Assembly: GCA_008933995.1 (NCBI GenBank)
Contig: WARS01000036.1
Coordinates: 4,192,419 to 4,256,418, forward strand
Reading direction: 5' to 3'
Length of the DNA: 64,000 bases
From: Datnioides undecimradiatus
Taxonomy: Eukaryota > Chordata > Actinopteri > Lobotiformes > Datnioididae
The translations under genes and the position numbers were made by a program. Below, piece by piece: positions 32,984-45,858 of this stretch. Under the pieces are notes generated by a model, which worked only from the letters and a program-made list of their open reading frames with translations, had not been told where the DNA came from and did not search any database. Numbering within the stretch: position 1 is the stretch's first letter; each line of letters begins with the position of its first letter.

Positions 32984-35630
32984 AAGTTGCTAACAAATGC
33001 GCTCCCTGGAAATGTAATAACTGGTAAAGACTGAGATTAGCGACTGTAGTTGACCTGGATGAGAAAACTTTGTTCTCTGTCTCTGTGATGCAGACACGCG
33101 ATCATTGTCTTCATATGGTCAAACACACTTTGGTGATACGTGACACACAAAATCCCCCCCTCGGAGTTTTCATACGTTCCCTGAAGTGATCAACCTGGAA
33201 ACAATGTCCAGCAGCACTTTATAAATGTGGGATGAAAAACCTCCCTGTTTTTGTCACTTCAGCAGAGATTCATCATGATCAGCAACAAAATGAGAACGAG
33301 TAATGCAACCACCAACAATAAGCCAACACAATGTGTAGCAAATTAATCAGGCTTGGCCCAGGGCGCGCGCTGGAAAAATGATCTCATTTGACCAGACGGG
33401 TCGGGGCTCCTCTCTAATTGTATCACAGTACAACTCCGTGATTCCTCATCTTTGTTTGTGCTCGGCTGAAAAAATAAAAAACAGCACCTTCACTGTCAAA
33501 CTCTAAACCGGTGTAAGCACTTAGTGTAAGCCGGGACGGCTGCTCCGGTGTTTGTTCAGCAACAAATTCATTTTTAAAGTTATGCATCTTTCCACTCATA
33601 ATAGGGAGCAGATGGATCGCAGAATTAAGTTGGGTTATGCAAATCATGATGCATTGAGGCGCACACCGAATTTACAAAACTAAAAGTATAATGCTAAGAT
33701 TACAGGCACAGGGATGTAAGCAACAACATGGTTGACGTGTGAGATGATCTTTGGCTTTACGTGCTTGCTGGATTGATCTTGCATTATTAAAAGTTAAATA
33801 CTAATGCACATTTTAAAAATGAAAAATCAATAAAAATACATTTTAATTCAGCAGTGCTGCGCATGCATATCACACACTCTTACACGGCCTCTTGACCTCA
33901 CGGATGAATCAGAGCCTTTAACTCAGTGCTTTTGTCTTATCTTCAGTCTACCACTGAACACAGTGCATTTGGCATTATGAGATAAATATGAATATAAATG
34001 GGACGAAATGCATTCAAGAGAAGTCGACAATCCCCATGGCAGCCCACTGGGGTCATCTCCAGCCATGTAAAATAACAATATGTCATATACACAGATCTGA
34101 CCTTTCACCCTGCAAGGATTTTGCTGGCAAAGAGCAAAGCCTTGAGGGGGGCACCCAGACTTCCACCACATACTCTCTGCACGATGGGTTACTTATTGCT
34201 CCCCCTTAAGGTGAAGAATAGGGGAATATTTCATACGATAAAGGCAAATGGTTCTATAAATTGCCTGAGGGAAAGCTAGCTTTCCTGATTGCTACTCATC
34301 TCACTGTTTCCCAGATGTTTTATGCTCTTCTGACTGGTAATCAATAGCTACACATGCAGCCTCTCAGCCAGCACTGGTCTTTTATAGTATGCCTAAGGAG
34401 TAGTTGTCAGTCAATGGCAGCCTTATAAATAGACTGAGGCTGCATGTGGACAGATGGATGCTCTCCCTGTCAATTGTGCAATGCCACAGTCCAAACAGTC
34501 AGTTTTATTTCTTTTCCACAAGAGACCATTGTACTGTGGATACTGTAGAATTCTGCTATGTAAGACACTGTCTGACTAAAACCCTCCTCTAAAAATGATA
34601 ACATGCTGAAAATATGATTTTTGGTGTCACTTTCTGATAAGTTTTATGAGCTGTAACCAACAGATTTACTCTCTGGCTGGTTGTACAGATTGTACAGAGT
34701 ACGATGATATGTTTTTTTTTTTTAAATGATGAAAAAAGATTTACTGCAACTCCTTCGAGTCTGCAGTTTTAAATGTTACTAAGCTTGTAGTAAATTGATT
34801 CGTTTTTGAGGCTCCTCTGGCATGTTCCTGCAAGGTAAATGGTCAAATGATCTACTGGAAGATGGTTTCCTACAGCAGTAAAGAGCTAGCTAACTACTTA
34901 AGATACTTCATTGCCATTTGTACATAGCTGATGGTAATTTGGTCTGGTGGAACACCAGGAGGACATGCTGAGGGAGGACAAACACCAGTCAAAGGATATT
35001 TCACAGTGTGCAAACCCAAAAGTTGTTGAATCTGACCTAAATTGAATACTGAAATTGCTGCTTTGATCTTGTTGTTGTTCCTTATCCACAGCTTTCTGTG
35101 AATCAGCAAGAAAAGAAACACATTTGTTGTTTCAACAAGGATTCTACTTAAAATAAATCACTTATTTTAATGGCAAGCAACCGGCACAGTGGAGAACATA
35201 AACCCATACATCTGTCAGCTTTGAAAACCTCAGATTCTCTAGGTGTTTACAGGCATCTGTATGGACACCTTCCATTTCCGACACCGCACTAATGATTATC
35301 CACCAGTGAAAGATACATCAGTAAATCCAGCAAGGCTGCTGTTTGCTTTGAAGAGAACAGAGCACCTAATTACCCTTATTTACAGGATGCTTCTGAGTAA
35401 AGCATCATATTATCTTGCTGTGACAGATTCACTCGCCTAATAAATATGATCATTAGGATTTTCACTTCGCCTGCTACGCCTCATGGATATTACTGTTTTC
35501 TGCTGGCAATCAGATACACACAAATATACATCTTTGAAGTAAAGGGCAGAGGACCCTATCGTGAGTTATTATGGATGTGCTGGAGGAATTTATAGAGTGT
35601 TATTGACGCCTGCAAGCCCGCAGGGATGGA

Positions 35631-35662
<32 letters not shown>

Positions 35663-35859
35663 TCACATACACGCACGCATTAACACACTATAAGAAATGA
35701 ATGTACTGTGTAATCGCCCTAAGAGAGAACTAACAGTGTTTTATTTTTGCCTGGCTGAGCTTGATAACTGTTTCTATCTGCACAGCAAATAAACGTCGCA
35801 GGTACATAATGTGGGACACGCTGATGAAAAAGAATCGGCCCTGTTAAGCTACTGCACAG
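32984..35859. other. downstream gene-free sequence
   Basis: No gene supported. It contains a (CA)n run at about 35632-35656 and an isolated octamer ATGCAAAT near 33637. Nothing else was recognised. Confidence 0.55.
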
Positions 35860-36180
35860 TCTGTCCCTACAGGCATGCTTATGCTATATTGATGAGCAAA
35901 TTAACAGGCTTGGATTTGACTCGAGAAGCTTCTATTAGATGAAGCCGTGAAAGATGAATTCAATTGTGATTTGAATAGCACAACCGCCACCCGATGACTT
36001 TCAATGGGAGGCGGGAAATTGGCTCACGCTAAATTGAGTTGCGCTTGTTATGATGAATGCACAGCAGCATATCAGTTTGGATCGAATTTATCATCACAAC
36101 CAGCGCTGATACAGGAACTCAGAGGAAATGTATAACGGCGCTGTAGAGACAAACGCTTCTCTGATGTGTATATTCAATCA
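35860..36180. promoter_or_regulatory. candidate regulatory block
   Basis: Repeat-free sequence with GATGAGCAAATTAACAGG, TCAATTGTGATTTGAATAG, GGGAGGCGGGAAATTGG (E2F-like GGCGGGAAA near 36010), GCTAAATTGAG and GAATTTATCATCAC. Candidate status is by eye only. Confidence 0.35.
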
Positions 36181-39100
36181 AAGTGTTTGTCCATAATCCT
36201 GCTTTGAATTCTTTGACTGAACCTGTGTAGTTTGGATGCTAAACTTGATGAACTCGTCCTCCTCTCTGCTGTTATTCTGAGACCCAATTAGATGTACGTA
36301 TCCCACACAATCCTGCGGTTGGAGGCCAGAGTGCGTCTGTTTGTCCAAAGGGAAGAGGCGTGGGAGAAACACATAGTGGTTTTACCCGCCAACTCGTTGC
36401 ACTGGGCATGGTGCATATCAATACAAGCAGTAACTAATAACACTGGCTGCAGGTATGTCTCCCAACATCAGAGGGAGACGAGTGCAAAGGTTGTTTCATC
36501 TTTTATAGATCCCGTTTGAAACCAGCAATTGCCTCAAAGAAAGACAGAGTGAAGAACCAAAGAGTACGAACCAAAGCCAGTGTGTGTGTGTGTGTGTGTG
36601 CATTTGTTCATATGTTGATGTGTGTACAAATCACATACGTGTACATGTTGTGTAGACACCCAGTGTAACTGGGCTGTTTGCAACAATCTTCCCTTGTCTT
36701 TGAAATTGTTTATGTAGGCCCAGATCCCTACGGCCGGATAAGCAGGGGGCTGTAGAGCTCCCTGCGGAGGTCAGTCTTTCTTGAGCCCCCCCTTCCTCAT
36801 TTGCGATTGCCCTATGCGATAGGACCCAGCAGGCCTGAGAACACAGGCCTAATGTTCTGGATGGATGGTGTCATGAAAGAAGACAATTATCAGGCAGTGA
36901 GCGAGGTCTCCCAGGGTTATGGTTTTAGTCAGATCATTTATTTTATGTAGTTTTTGAAGCAGGAGCTTTAAAGTTTAACAGCCCTAGGGTTCCTTCTGCT
37001 TTTTTTTTTTTTTTTTTTTTTGAGCCCCGGCTGTGTGTATTTGTGCAAGGGTATATTGCTGCGAATAGGGTTTTTGATGATCTAATTGGCTATTATTGGA
37101 TGTTTTCAGGCAATAACATTGTGCTTTTTTTGTTTTGTTTTAAGGTGTAGTATGTGTGATATTGAATCGACTTCACGCAAGCCCTTTCCACACCCTTCAG
37201 CATATTGGCCACAGCAGCTGCTGCATACATACACTAGAGGAATAGAGATGGATAGATGGAGTTAGAAAGAGGGGGAGATGCTGCCTAGAATTACAACTTT
37301 GTTTTGCCAAAACCTTTTTTTTTCTTTTTACAGTTTTGGTAGCATTTGCATGCATTCGATAAACTATTGTGCATGTAGGTAAGAAAGCGATGTAAAGAGT
37401 GAGTGAATAAAGAGATGTAGACAAGGTTAGAACCATGATAGGGTTGAGTTCTGCGTACCGTAGACACCAGCATCTTAATCAAACAACGAGTGAACAAACA
37501 TGTACAAAAAGTGGGACCCACACTTCACCAATATACCTCAACTATCTTCAAGATCTATAAAGCCTCTTGTAAAAAATCTCCTTCCTCAATATATAAACCA
37601 CTGGTGCTTCCATAAATGAGGAAGAACTGGGAGGGGGAGCTTGGGGATATAATACCTTATGAATCCTGAGACCCTGATGAGAGTTAACAAGAGCCCAGCA
37701 TGTTGCAAAACTGGTATAAATTCATTTAGTGTCTTAAAATGTACCCACCTCTTCAAGTCATGTGTGGGTCATGACCTTTCTTACTTGACGATTGGCTAGC
37801 AGTCTTTAGGATCCTCTCACATGCACTCATCCTAAAATCAACCTTATGTCTGCTCAGCACAGCCCCGACTGATCAACAGATTTATCAATAAGCACAAAGA
37901 CATTATATAACATGCATCCCCCCGACTTCTGGTGCAATTACAATCCCCACAAAACCACCAAACACCTAACAATCACTGAGTGATCTTGTGTTTAACTTAA
38001 AGTTTGGCAAAAATAAAATAAAATAAAAAAACAACAACATATATATATATATACATATATAACATATATATAAATACATATTCAGGGGGTCCAAAGATCA
38101 CTTCTGTGATGACATGCAATGGCAAGTTATTTTTGTTACTCTATTGTCATTATTATAGTCATAGTTATTATTATTATTATTATTTTATAAATTCTGCATT
38201 AGAGACTAAATACGGGAGTTATAATTATGTTTATGGAAAAATAATGAATGATGAATGAAAATGAATAATTATAAATTATTTTGAGGCTGACTTCCAAAGC
38301 AAAAGGAAACCGGTAAGATGTTGACTGTTGATGGCTTAGAGGATACCAGCCTCTAAACACCATGGGTGCATTGTATGCCTTGGGTTGCCACTGTTAAGCA
38401 AAGGATGCAGGTCTCACTTGAACCCTGGTGAGTTTAACTAGCCTTCTGCAGTCGCTTCACTCGTCCCCTGCAGCGACGCTCACGCTCGCTGTGTAGCTGG
38501 GCCAGCCTGGTCCTCTATCCCTGCCACCAGCCGTGCACTCAGCTCGGCACTGGCTTCCGTTCTGTTTAGTTCAGGGTTTGTTATTTATTGTCCATCACAA
38601 AAAAGCGGAAAGAGCTCCTTGCTGTTACTGCCACAGTACTCCACTCTCATCTCTTCTTCTTCTAGTGTTCTTTTTTTCCCTTCCTGGTGTTTCCCCTCTG
38701 ACAGCCTCACATCAGATACGACTCGCCTTCTTCGTGTTTGGCAACCAATCAATAAACAAATGATAACCTGTGATCGTGACACTGACCAAGAGCGGGTTGC
38801 AACTGATTGATTACTGCGAAGAGACCAGCCGTCCTGAACATTATTGATCATCTGTACTCACTTCATTAACAACATTTGACTCTTGACGGAGGTAAAATTC
38901 ATACAGACAGACAGCACGTGTGCTGTACATAAATAAGCTGCACTGCATTGCCAATGGAGATTGTCTGGTGTCTTCACACTCAAGAGTTTTTGATCTTGCA
39001 CCCTTGTCCATAAGACCCGTGGTCCTAACTAAACTGGTTGAATACCAAGAGAAGCACTGCTCATATCAGACATACAGCTCTGAAAAAGAAGGACTATCCA

Positions 39101-39369
39101 AGAACACAAGAACTCCTTTTGTTGTAAAATGTCCTATTCCGTAGTATCAGATAAGGAACAAAGGCTTTTGTAACAAAATGTTGTCTCTGCAGGGTATCTG
39201 TGCCTTGTGTGTTTTTCATACAGAGAGAATGAGCTAGCTCTGAGAGTGTGTTTGCATACGCCTCGTGGCACGCTTCAGGCCATGAGCTAAACTGCTGGGT
39301 GCATTGGAGTAGCACAAGCTGTATTCGGGTGGTTATGCTACACTAATCACAGAGGTGTACTGATCATAA
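36181..39369. other. downstream gene-free sequence with simple repeats
   Basis: No gene supported. It contains (GT)n at about 36581-36601, poly-T at 37000-37021, a TA/TATATAC run at about 38040-38072 and (TTA)n at about 38167-38184. Confidence 0.6.
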
Positions 39370-39870
39370 TTACATGCTCAAATCCATATTTATCGATGAT
39401 TTAATGTCTGTGAAGGCGGAATGTTCTGCCGCATTATTCCGCGGGATTTTGATTTCTGCAGAAGCGCTTGTGCCACATTACAGCGGATCCTTATGCATGG
39501 CCAATAATACTACTTCCTGTGCAATCAGCTTCACTACTTTCCCAGTGAGCGGCCCCACGTCTCCTGCAATTACATCCACCCTCTGTAATCTGTACTTCCA
39601 CCCAAATGAGGCCAGCCTGAGTAATTTACGTGAAGATTCGCCAAATTAAGAAATATAATGGGCAAGAATCCGGTTTGTTCTCCCAGTTATTGAATACAGC
39701 AGCGCCAAAAGCGATGCTCTCTTTGTACCCTATTGTTTCTTGTGGGTAATCACATTCACCAAGTCCCAGCCCCGTGAGCGAGAGCCTCTCCCAAATGGAA
39801 AACAAAGGCGGTCATGACAATCTGTAATATTAATCTGATTGGGTTAACTGTGTCTCTGGGGCTCCTCCAG
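39370..39870. promoter_or_regulatory. candidate regulatory block, one of the strongest by eye
   Basis: About 500 bp of repeat-free, balanced-composition sequence without coding signs. Motifs include TTATCGATGATTTAATG, CCAATAATACTAC, CTGCAATTACATCC, GAGTAATTTACGTG, CCAAATTAAG and AATATTAATCTGATTGGG. A short inverted repeat, GCGGAAT and ATTCCGC, lies within about 30 bp near 39416-39443. Such texture is usual for deeply conserved elements, but no alignment was made. Confidence 0.45.
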
Positions 39871-42800
39871 CCTGACTTCTCAACTACCTGTGGCTGTGTT
39901 TTAATCTGATTGCACTAATAGCATATTCAAAATCAAGACCTTGCCACCTTCCCCCACCGTTACACATAACTTCTAATAGAACATCCTGTATTTCACATGA
40001 ACACTCACAAATTTGTAAATAATTACTCTCACATGGGGGGAAAATAATAGGCGGCCCCAATTCAAATTCACTAGCTCGAGGCGGTGTGGTAATCATGGAG
40101 GAGAGCGGGACAGGGAGAATAGGGGATATGGGGGGTAAGGAGAGAAAGGAAGGCAATCACATTGTATAACAACCACAGAGTCTGACAGTTTGATAAGAAA
40201 AAGAGTTCAGAGTGAATAATGACAAACTTTGTACATAGCACTTATGATTTTATGTGCTACATCATTTGTCAGTAACAACTGCGCGCTCTTGCTTTAAAAC
40301 GCCTGTTACCCATTGTTAAAATGAACTTGGCACAAGCTAATAGATTCATTGTTCGTTTGTGGACGGCTCCTTACAAATAGCCGGGTATATTTCAGTGGCT
40401 ACAGGCCTATATTTGTTACTTAAAAGCAAACAACACACACATTCTGGGAAGTTAGTGATGGATTGGATGTGTTATCTGCCTGTTAGCACAACAGCCCATT
40501 ATCAATGTGCCCAGGTTACTGCGCTAGCTGTAAAGCAATAAAGACAGCCTGATTCCAGCCACAGCTGAGTAGGAGTTCAGTGGCTGCCTGCGTCCTATCA
40601 CTTTCAAATGAGCACCACAAATCACTTCAGCGGGATGCCTGCACCAGTAATGTGGCCATCAGCATATGAAAATATGTATGGGAGACCATCCAATTTACTG
40701 CCAGCAAATAGGAGGAAGAAACCCACAGTGTGCTGAGTGATTGTTAGATGGCTGGCTGCTGTGCATACATGCAGTATGTGTATGTATGACTCCGAATGTG
40801 CACGTCTTGCATTGCTGCCGTTAATAAAGGCAGAACAACATGTGATTGCGTGGATCCCGTGTAAACATCATTTTTAAAATGGCCAGAAAACAGACAACAT
40901 TTGTTGCATTCATAAGCAAATCACATCCTCTCTGGGAATAATCACAGCGTAACAAGACAACCAGGGGGAAAAAGTTGGGCTTGCTTGGTGTCTGTGTTCA
41001 TCTACAATTTGTTTTTGTGTGTGCGCATGTGTCTGCGTGGAAACATGCCTGTCTGCTTATGATCATGTGTGTGCCTGTCTGCGTGTGTGTGTACGTGTGC
41101 GTGTGTCTGCAGCGCATGTTTTGTACAAACCAGTCCAATCGTCACAAGGGTGTTTTGTGTGCACTTTGTTCTCCGCGCTGATCCTGTCTCTGGCAGAAAA
41201 TAATTACAGCCTGTTTGTGAGCCGCAGCGACGGAGGAAGGACAACACAGAAACCAGCTTCATTTTACTGCTTCAGAGGACGTCACATCGCCCGGGAAGAA
41301 GAGGAGGAGAGGGGGGTGACAGAGAGAGAGAGAGAGAGAGAGAGACAATAGGAGGAGAGAGATGAGACCATTAAATGAGAATGCTAATTACTCCACCTCA
41401 TATTGGACGTCTGTCAAACCACCCACTTCTCATAATAAATCTAAATGTTGTGTGCTTAACGCACACTTCACACGTGGGCACACGGAGGCAACATTATATC
41501 TCATAGTTTCTTGTTCCAAAACAGCTGGAATAACACAGTTTGTCCGAGGTAATAAAAAAAAAAAGAAAAGAAACGAGGGGCTTGTTTTTTTTTGCAGAAA
41601 ATAATGTAGTAATAGCGAGTAAAGCATTCACTGATTTCAAGATAAATCAGAAAACACAGCGGTGGAGACAATGCTGCCTCTTTTATAAGGATTTATGACA
41701 CACATACCCACACCCACAGACAGTGTCGACCCCCCTCTCTATCACTCAACACGAGGATTTACATATTGTACACTCAGACATGCATACACACTCATTAGGC
41801 GCTGGGGCTCGTGCATGCTATATGCTAGATGATGGTAGATGATACCCACCTTCTTGACAAGAGATCTAAGAGAGATCCCTGTGTAAGAGAAAACAGCGTT
41901 GAAGGCTCCTAATATCTTTGATAGCATCGTTATGGTAATGATCAGGCATAATGTAAAATTCATGAAGTGTACCTAGCATTTGAGGATTGCCAATACTTGT
42001 TCTGCCGGCGAGGAGGAGGATACAGAAAACATGTTACAGAAGTCGTGCATGCAGATGTTGTTATGCTTTGCCCTAATTGTTTTTCGACAGTTAAGTGCAG
42101 CTAAATGACTTTCATGTGTTGGCATGTATACACAGGGAGGGAATTGCTTCTTACCTTTGCTTTCAGCTGTTTGGCAGAGCTCTTGTTGGAACAAAACAGT
42201 GCCTTCCTAATTATTCCAACCATTAGACCTATTAATTTGTCCCAGTCAAACAACCCAGACAGACGTTGTGTAAAAATACCAACAATAGGAATATTGTGAT
42301 TTCCCAGTGAACATCTAAACTCAGCCAAACAGAGTAAAATGCAAAACAATCAGAAGGGGTCTGCAGCGGAAACCTGGTCCATTCTGTCACTTCAAAAAGT
42401 CTCTGCGTCAGCCTGTCCATCATTGACAGTTATGAGTTTGGACTCACTCTCTATCTCTCTGATAGACTGCATGTATGCACACACGTGTGTTTGTGTGTGT
42501 GTGTGTGTCTGTGCCTAAGATCTCTAAGGAGTGTCTTTCAAACAAATTTCCATCGAGCACTCATCAGTAGGAGGTCCAGGTCCATTGGAGATGGCGTAGT
42601 CACTCTGAAATCACACAGCTAACCAGGACTGTCAGCCAATCAGGATGTTTTTGATTTTTCTTGAAATCCACGCTCAGTTCAGATTAACCTGGACTCCGAC
42701 ACAGACATCAGAATGGAGTGTGATTAGATGGCTGTGGATGTTCACATCTGGGGAACAATTAGCCCGGATGCACGGCCAAGCTGGAGTGAACAAAAGTGAC

Positions 42801-45519
42801 AGTATTGTCAGATTTGACAAGTGACTTGAGCTGTTCCAAATTTAGAGCCATTGAAGTTACACGAGGGTGAAATCAGGTCAAAGACATGCGTCATGAAAAA
42901 GGGTCACTTTGTCTTGGGAACCACTGTCACCTCACAACTGCACGTAAAAGAGCTGTAACAAATGTAAATGTGCGATTTGGAGCAGTTTGGGCAACAGACA
43001 TTAAAGAAAACTCCAGGGCAGAACTATAATGGGACAATGAAGACCACCGGTCCACATGACTGGAAATGATCAAGTTCACATTATGGTCCTCACCCCATAG
43101 AGTCCAGTTGGTGTGGCCCCTATTCAAGTTACAGTCTTTGATCAACTAGAAAAATTTATGGGTGCAGCTCACTCTTTTGTTTTATCGGGGGAGTCAAGCA
43201 TGAGACGTTTGTAGATCCTCTATATCCAGGATGGGCCACTAAGGAATCACAGACTTTGGAGGTCAAAGCCCTGCTTAAAGGAGCTGCCTACCACGCAGCC
43301 TCAGCTTTTCAATGAAAAACACACATTTTCATAATGGAAAAGAAGATCATTACAAACCCTTTGTGCACCTTCATTTTTGAGATCACCCTTAAATAAGTGG
43401 TGTGCACAGATATTATGGACAAACTGCTCACACTCTTTTTTCTCTTCATTAAAGTGGAGTGGAAACACTGCTCCCTCATGGGAGGCAGCAGCTCCAGGAC
43501 AGATACTGATCGATCGAACAATAGCAGATTTTTTGGGGGCTTTGAATCATCAACACAGCCGCGTTAAGCAAAGTGAGCATTTGCCTTTCCCTTTCCATGC
43601 AAAATTGACCAGTGGAGTGTTTTGATTTATTCACCCCATATAGCCTTGTATCAGCCACAAAGACGTTAATTGCAGCTTGCTAGCAACATGTGCACCAACT
43701 GTGTGTGCAGAGTGCTTGTGGTGTACTTGTGTGCCAGCTCAGCTTGACTGAACTTAACAGAACTTTATTAAAGCCCACCACAAACTCCAGTACTTTCTGT
43801 TATTTCCCTCCAGAGCCTCTCTCCTTTTCTTCTTCCTGCTCAAATGAATCCATGAAGCACGCTCATTAAAGCCTGGGAGGAGCTCAAATTTTTACTTTAA
43901 GATGAAAAGTTTTCAATTACGGATATATCATTTGCTCAAATTGCACCACCCAGAATGAATTCATATCTGTTTGTGACCACTTCTGTATATTTTACATTAC
44001 ATGCAGTCACAACATGTAAAATCCGCTTCACTCTGAACACCTTCACAGCAATCACAGAGCTACAGTTGCATTATTGCATCACATCTACCGGTGCCTACCA
44101 GCTAAAACTGTCCGGCAGAATTGATATTGTTTCTGTTGAGATATTAATTCAAAGGCTACCTTTTTGAAGACTGACTGCCTGTTATCAAAGCTGTTGTCTG
44201 AAAATAAAAGGATATCATCTCCGCGCAGAAAGTGGACACTGGTGAATTGCCAATAATGAAATGACAAGGATGTCTGTCAATTGGACGTTTGATGCAGGCT
44301 CAAACTGAATGAGAGGCCGTGAGCCGTGCAAAGCAAACACTCTTTGATGTGTGTTATTTCATGACATGTTGTATTCATTGGTGGATGTATGGTAGTGAAT
44401 TAATGAAAGATGAAAACATGTCAGTATTTCCCTTTAAGCACATCCAAAAAACTCGCAGGCTAAGAATTAACATATGTGACTTCTACACTCTACTTCATCC
44501 ACTCAGCCTCAGGGAAAAAACAGAATTAAAGCTGCTATAATCACAATTTTTATATTAACAATGGATTAGATGACAGCATGATGTGATGTGAAAGAAGTTG
44601 CTTGGAGTGAGAAACCCAAAGATAATCATCACCTACTTCTGATTTCCCCCAAAGCTCCAAATTGCATTTTTAGTATTTTCTTCTTTCCACTGGTTTTAAA
44701 AGTGCACAATTTGACTATTTTGTTCATCTTCACCACTCTCATTAGTGTTGTTTGCAGACTCTCTCTCAACTGCTCTCAGTGAAAATGCTCTCATAAACCT
44801 AATAAACCTGTTGTGCGCTAAGAAAGTTAGCATCTGGCTGAAACAACGGAGCATGGAGCAGCTTAGACAGAACTAGAAGTCAAGCAAATACAGGACTAAC
44901 ATTCCCCCAGGTGGACAGTGACATAACTCCACGTGAATGCTATTTTGCAACAGCAAGTACATTTTGAAGGAAACATAATGCACTCTGCATTACAGTATCA
45001 GGGTTTAATGACCAGGTTTTAAAAATTTAGGCAGCAATTACATTTGTCAGGGCAATGAGATAAAACTATTTTCTTGGAAAAAATTAAAAAAAATTAAATT
45101 AAATTAAGCATAAATGTACATTTTCATTAAAAAGTGAAAACATATTTAGTATGATAGATCAAGATAATATCTAGTAGAAAGGTTTGCTTGATGTGTGAAT
45201 AACTGTGAAAACAAGTTAAAAGATGAGAATATGTCAGACTTATTCATATGAGAATATGAGACTTTAATGATCTAAACAGATTGTATCTTTACCCTGATTC
45301 AGAAAACCCGGTGACATATCTTTGCCAGTAAAATAGTCATTGTTTTTGTTTCCCTGAGATTTTTAATCCCACATTAAGAGGCTTTGCGAACTTCTTTCAC
45401 TTGCTCAGACATAAGACATAAAACAGCCCCTGTGGTAGGACTGTACCTGCTCACCAGCCTGTGGCGAAAAGTTCAGACGAAGCAAAACAGTCCACACGAA
45501 GCACAATACAAAGCAGCAA
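39871..45519. other. downstream gene-free sequence
   Basis: No gene supported. It contains GT-rich runs near 41076-41107 and 42487-42508, a (GA)n run at about 41323-41345, and AT-rich sequence at 44940-45330. Shorter high-complexity intervals (for example 40000-40100 and 41350-41420) carry TAAT cores but are not distinctive. Confidence 0.55.
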
Positions 45520-45858
45520 ATAATAAATCCACTTACGTGCTTTCTTTCCAAGAATTAGATGCAAAGCTCGATAGACCACACTCACGTCTCTGATAAGGCT
45601 ACAGCTAGCAGCTTAGCTTAGCACAAGGACTGGAAACAGGGGGAGATAGCTAGCACCTGCAAGGCATGCTAATATACACATCATATCTTGTTTATTCAGT
45701 TCACACAAAACCAAATTAAGAATGGCTAGACTGCCTTTTCTACATGTGTGCTATGTTAAGCTAACCAGTTGTTGGCTGTAGCCCTACGTTCACAGATGCA
45801 CAGAGTGGTTATTATCTCATCTAACTCTGAGCTGAAAGGGAATATGCTTACTTACCCT
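45520..45858 (+). mobile_element. foldback-type non-autonomous DNA element (percomorph dispersed repeat)
   Basis: The core reads AGCTTAGCTTAGCACAAGGA, then CTGGAAACAGGGGGAGATAG, matching by memory a very common percomorph repeat. Left and right arms are inverted copies. GGCTACAGCTAGCAGCTTAG (from 45598) pairs with the reverse complement of CTAACCAGTTGTTGGCTGTA (to 45783). ATTAGATG near 45553 pairs with CATCTAACTC near 45819. This hairpin layout suggests a MITE or foldback element. It is diverged, so old. Exact ends are approximate. Confidence 0.65.

Noticed and set aside
38340-38560. Possible tRNA-derived SINE (B-box-like GGTTCAAGTG on the - strand)
   Set aside because: No matching A box at the right distance, no 3' tail and no second copy recognised.
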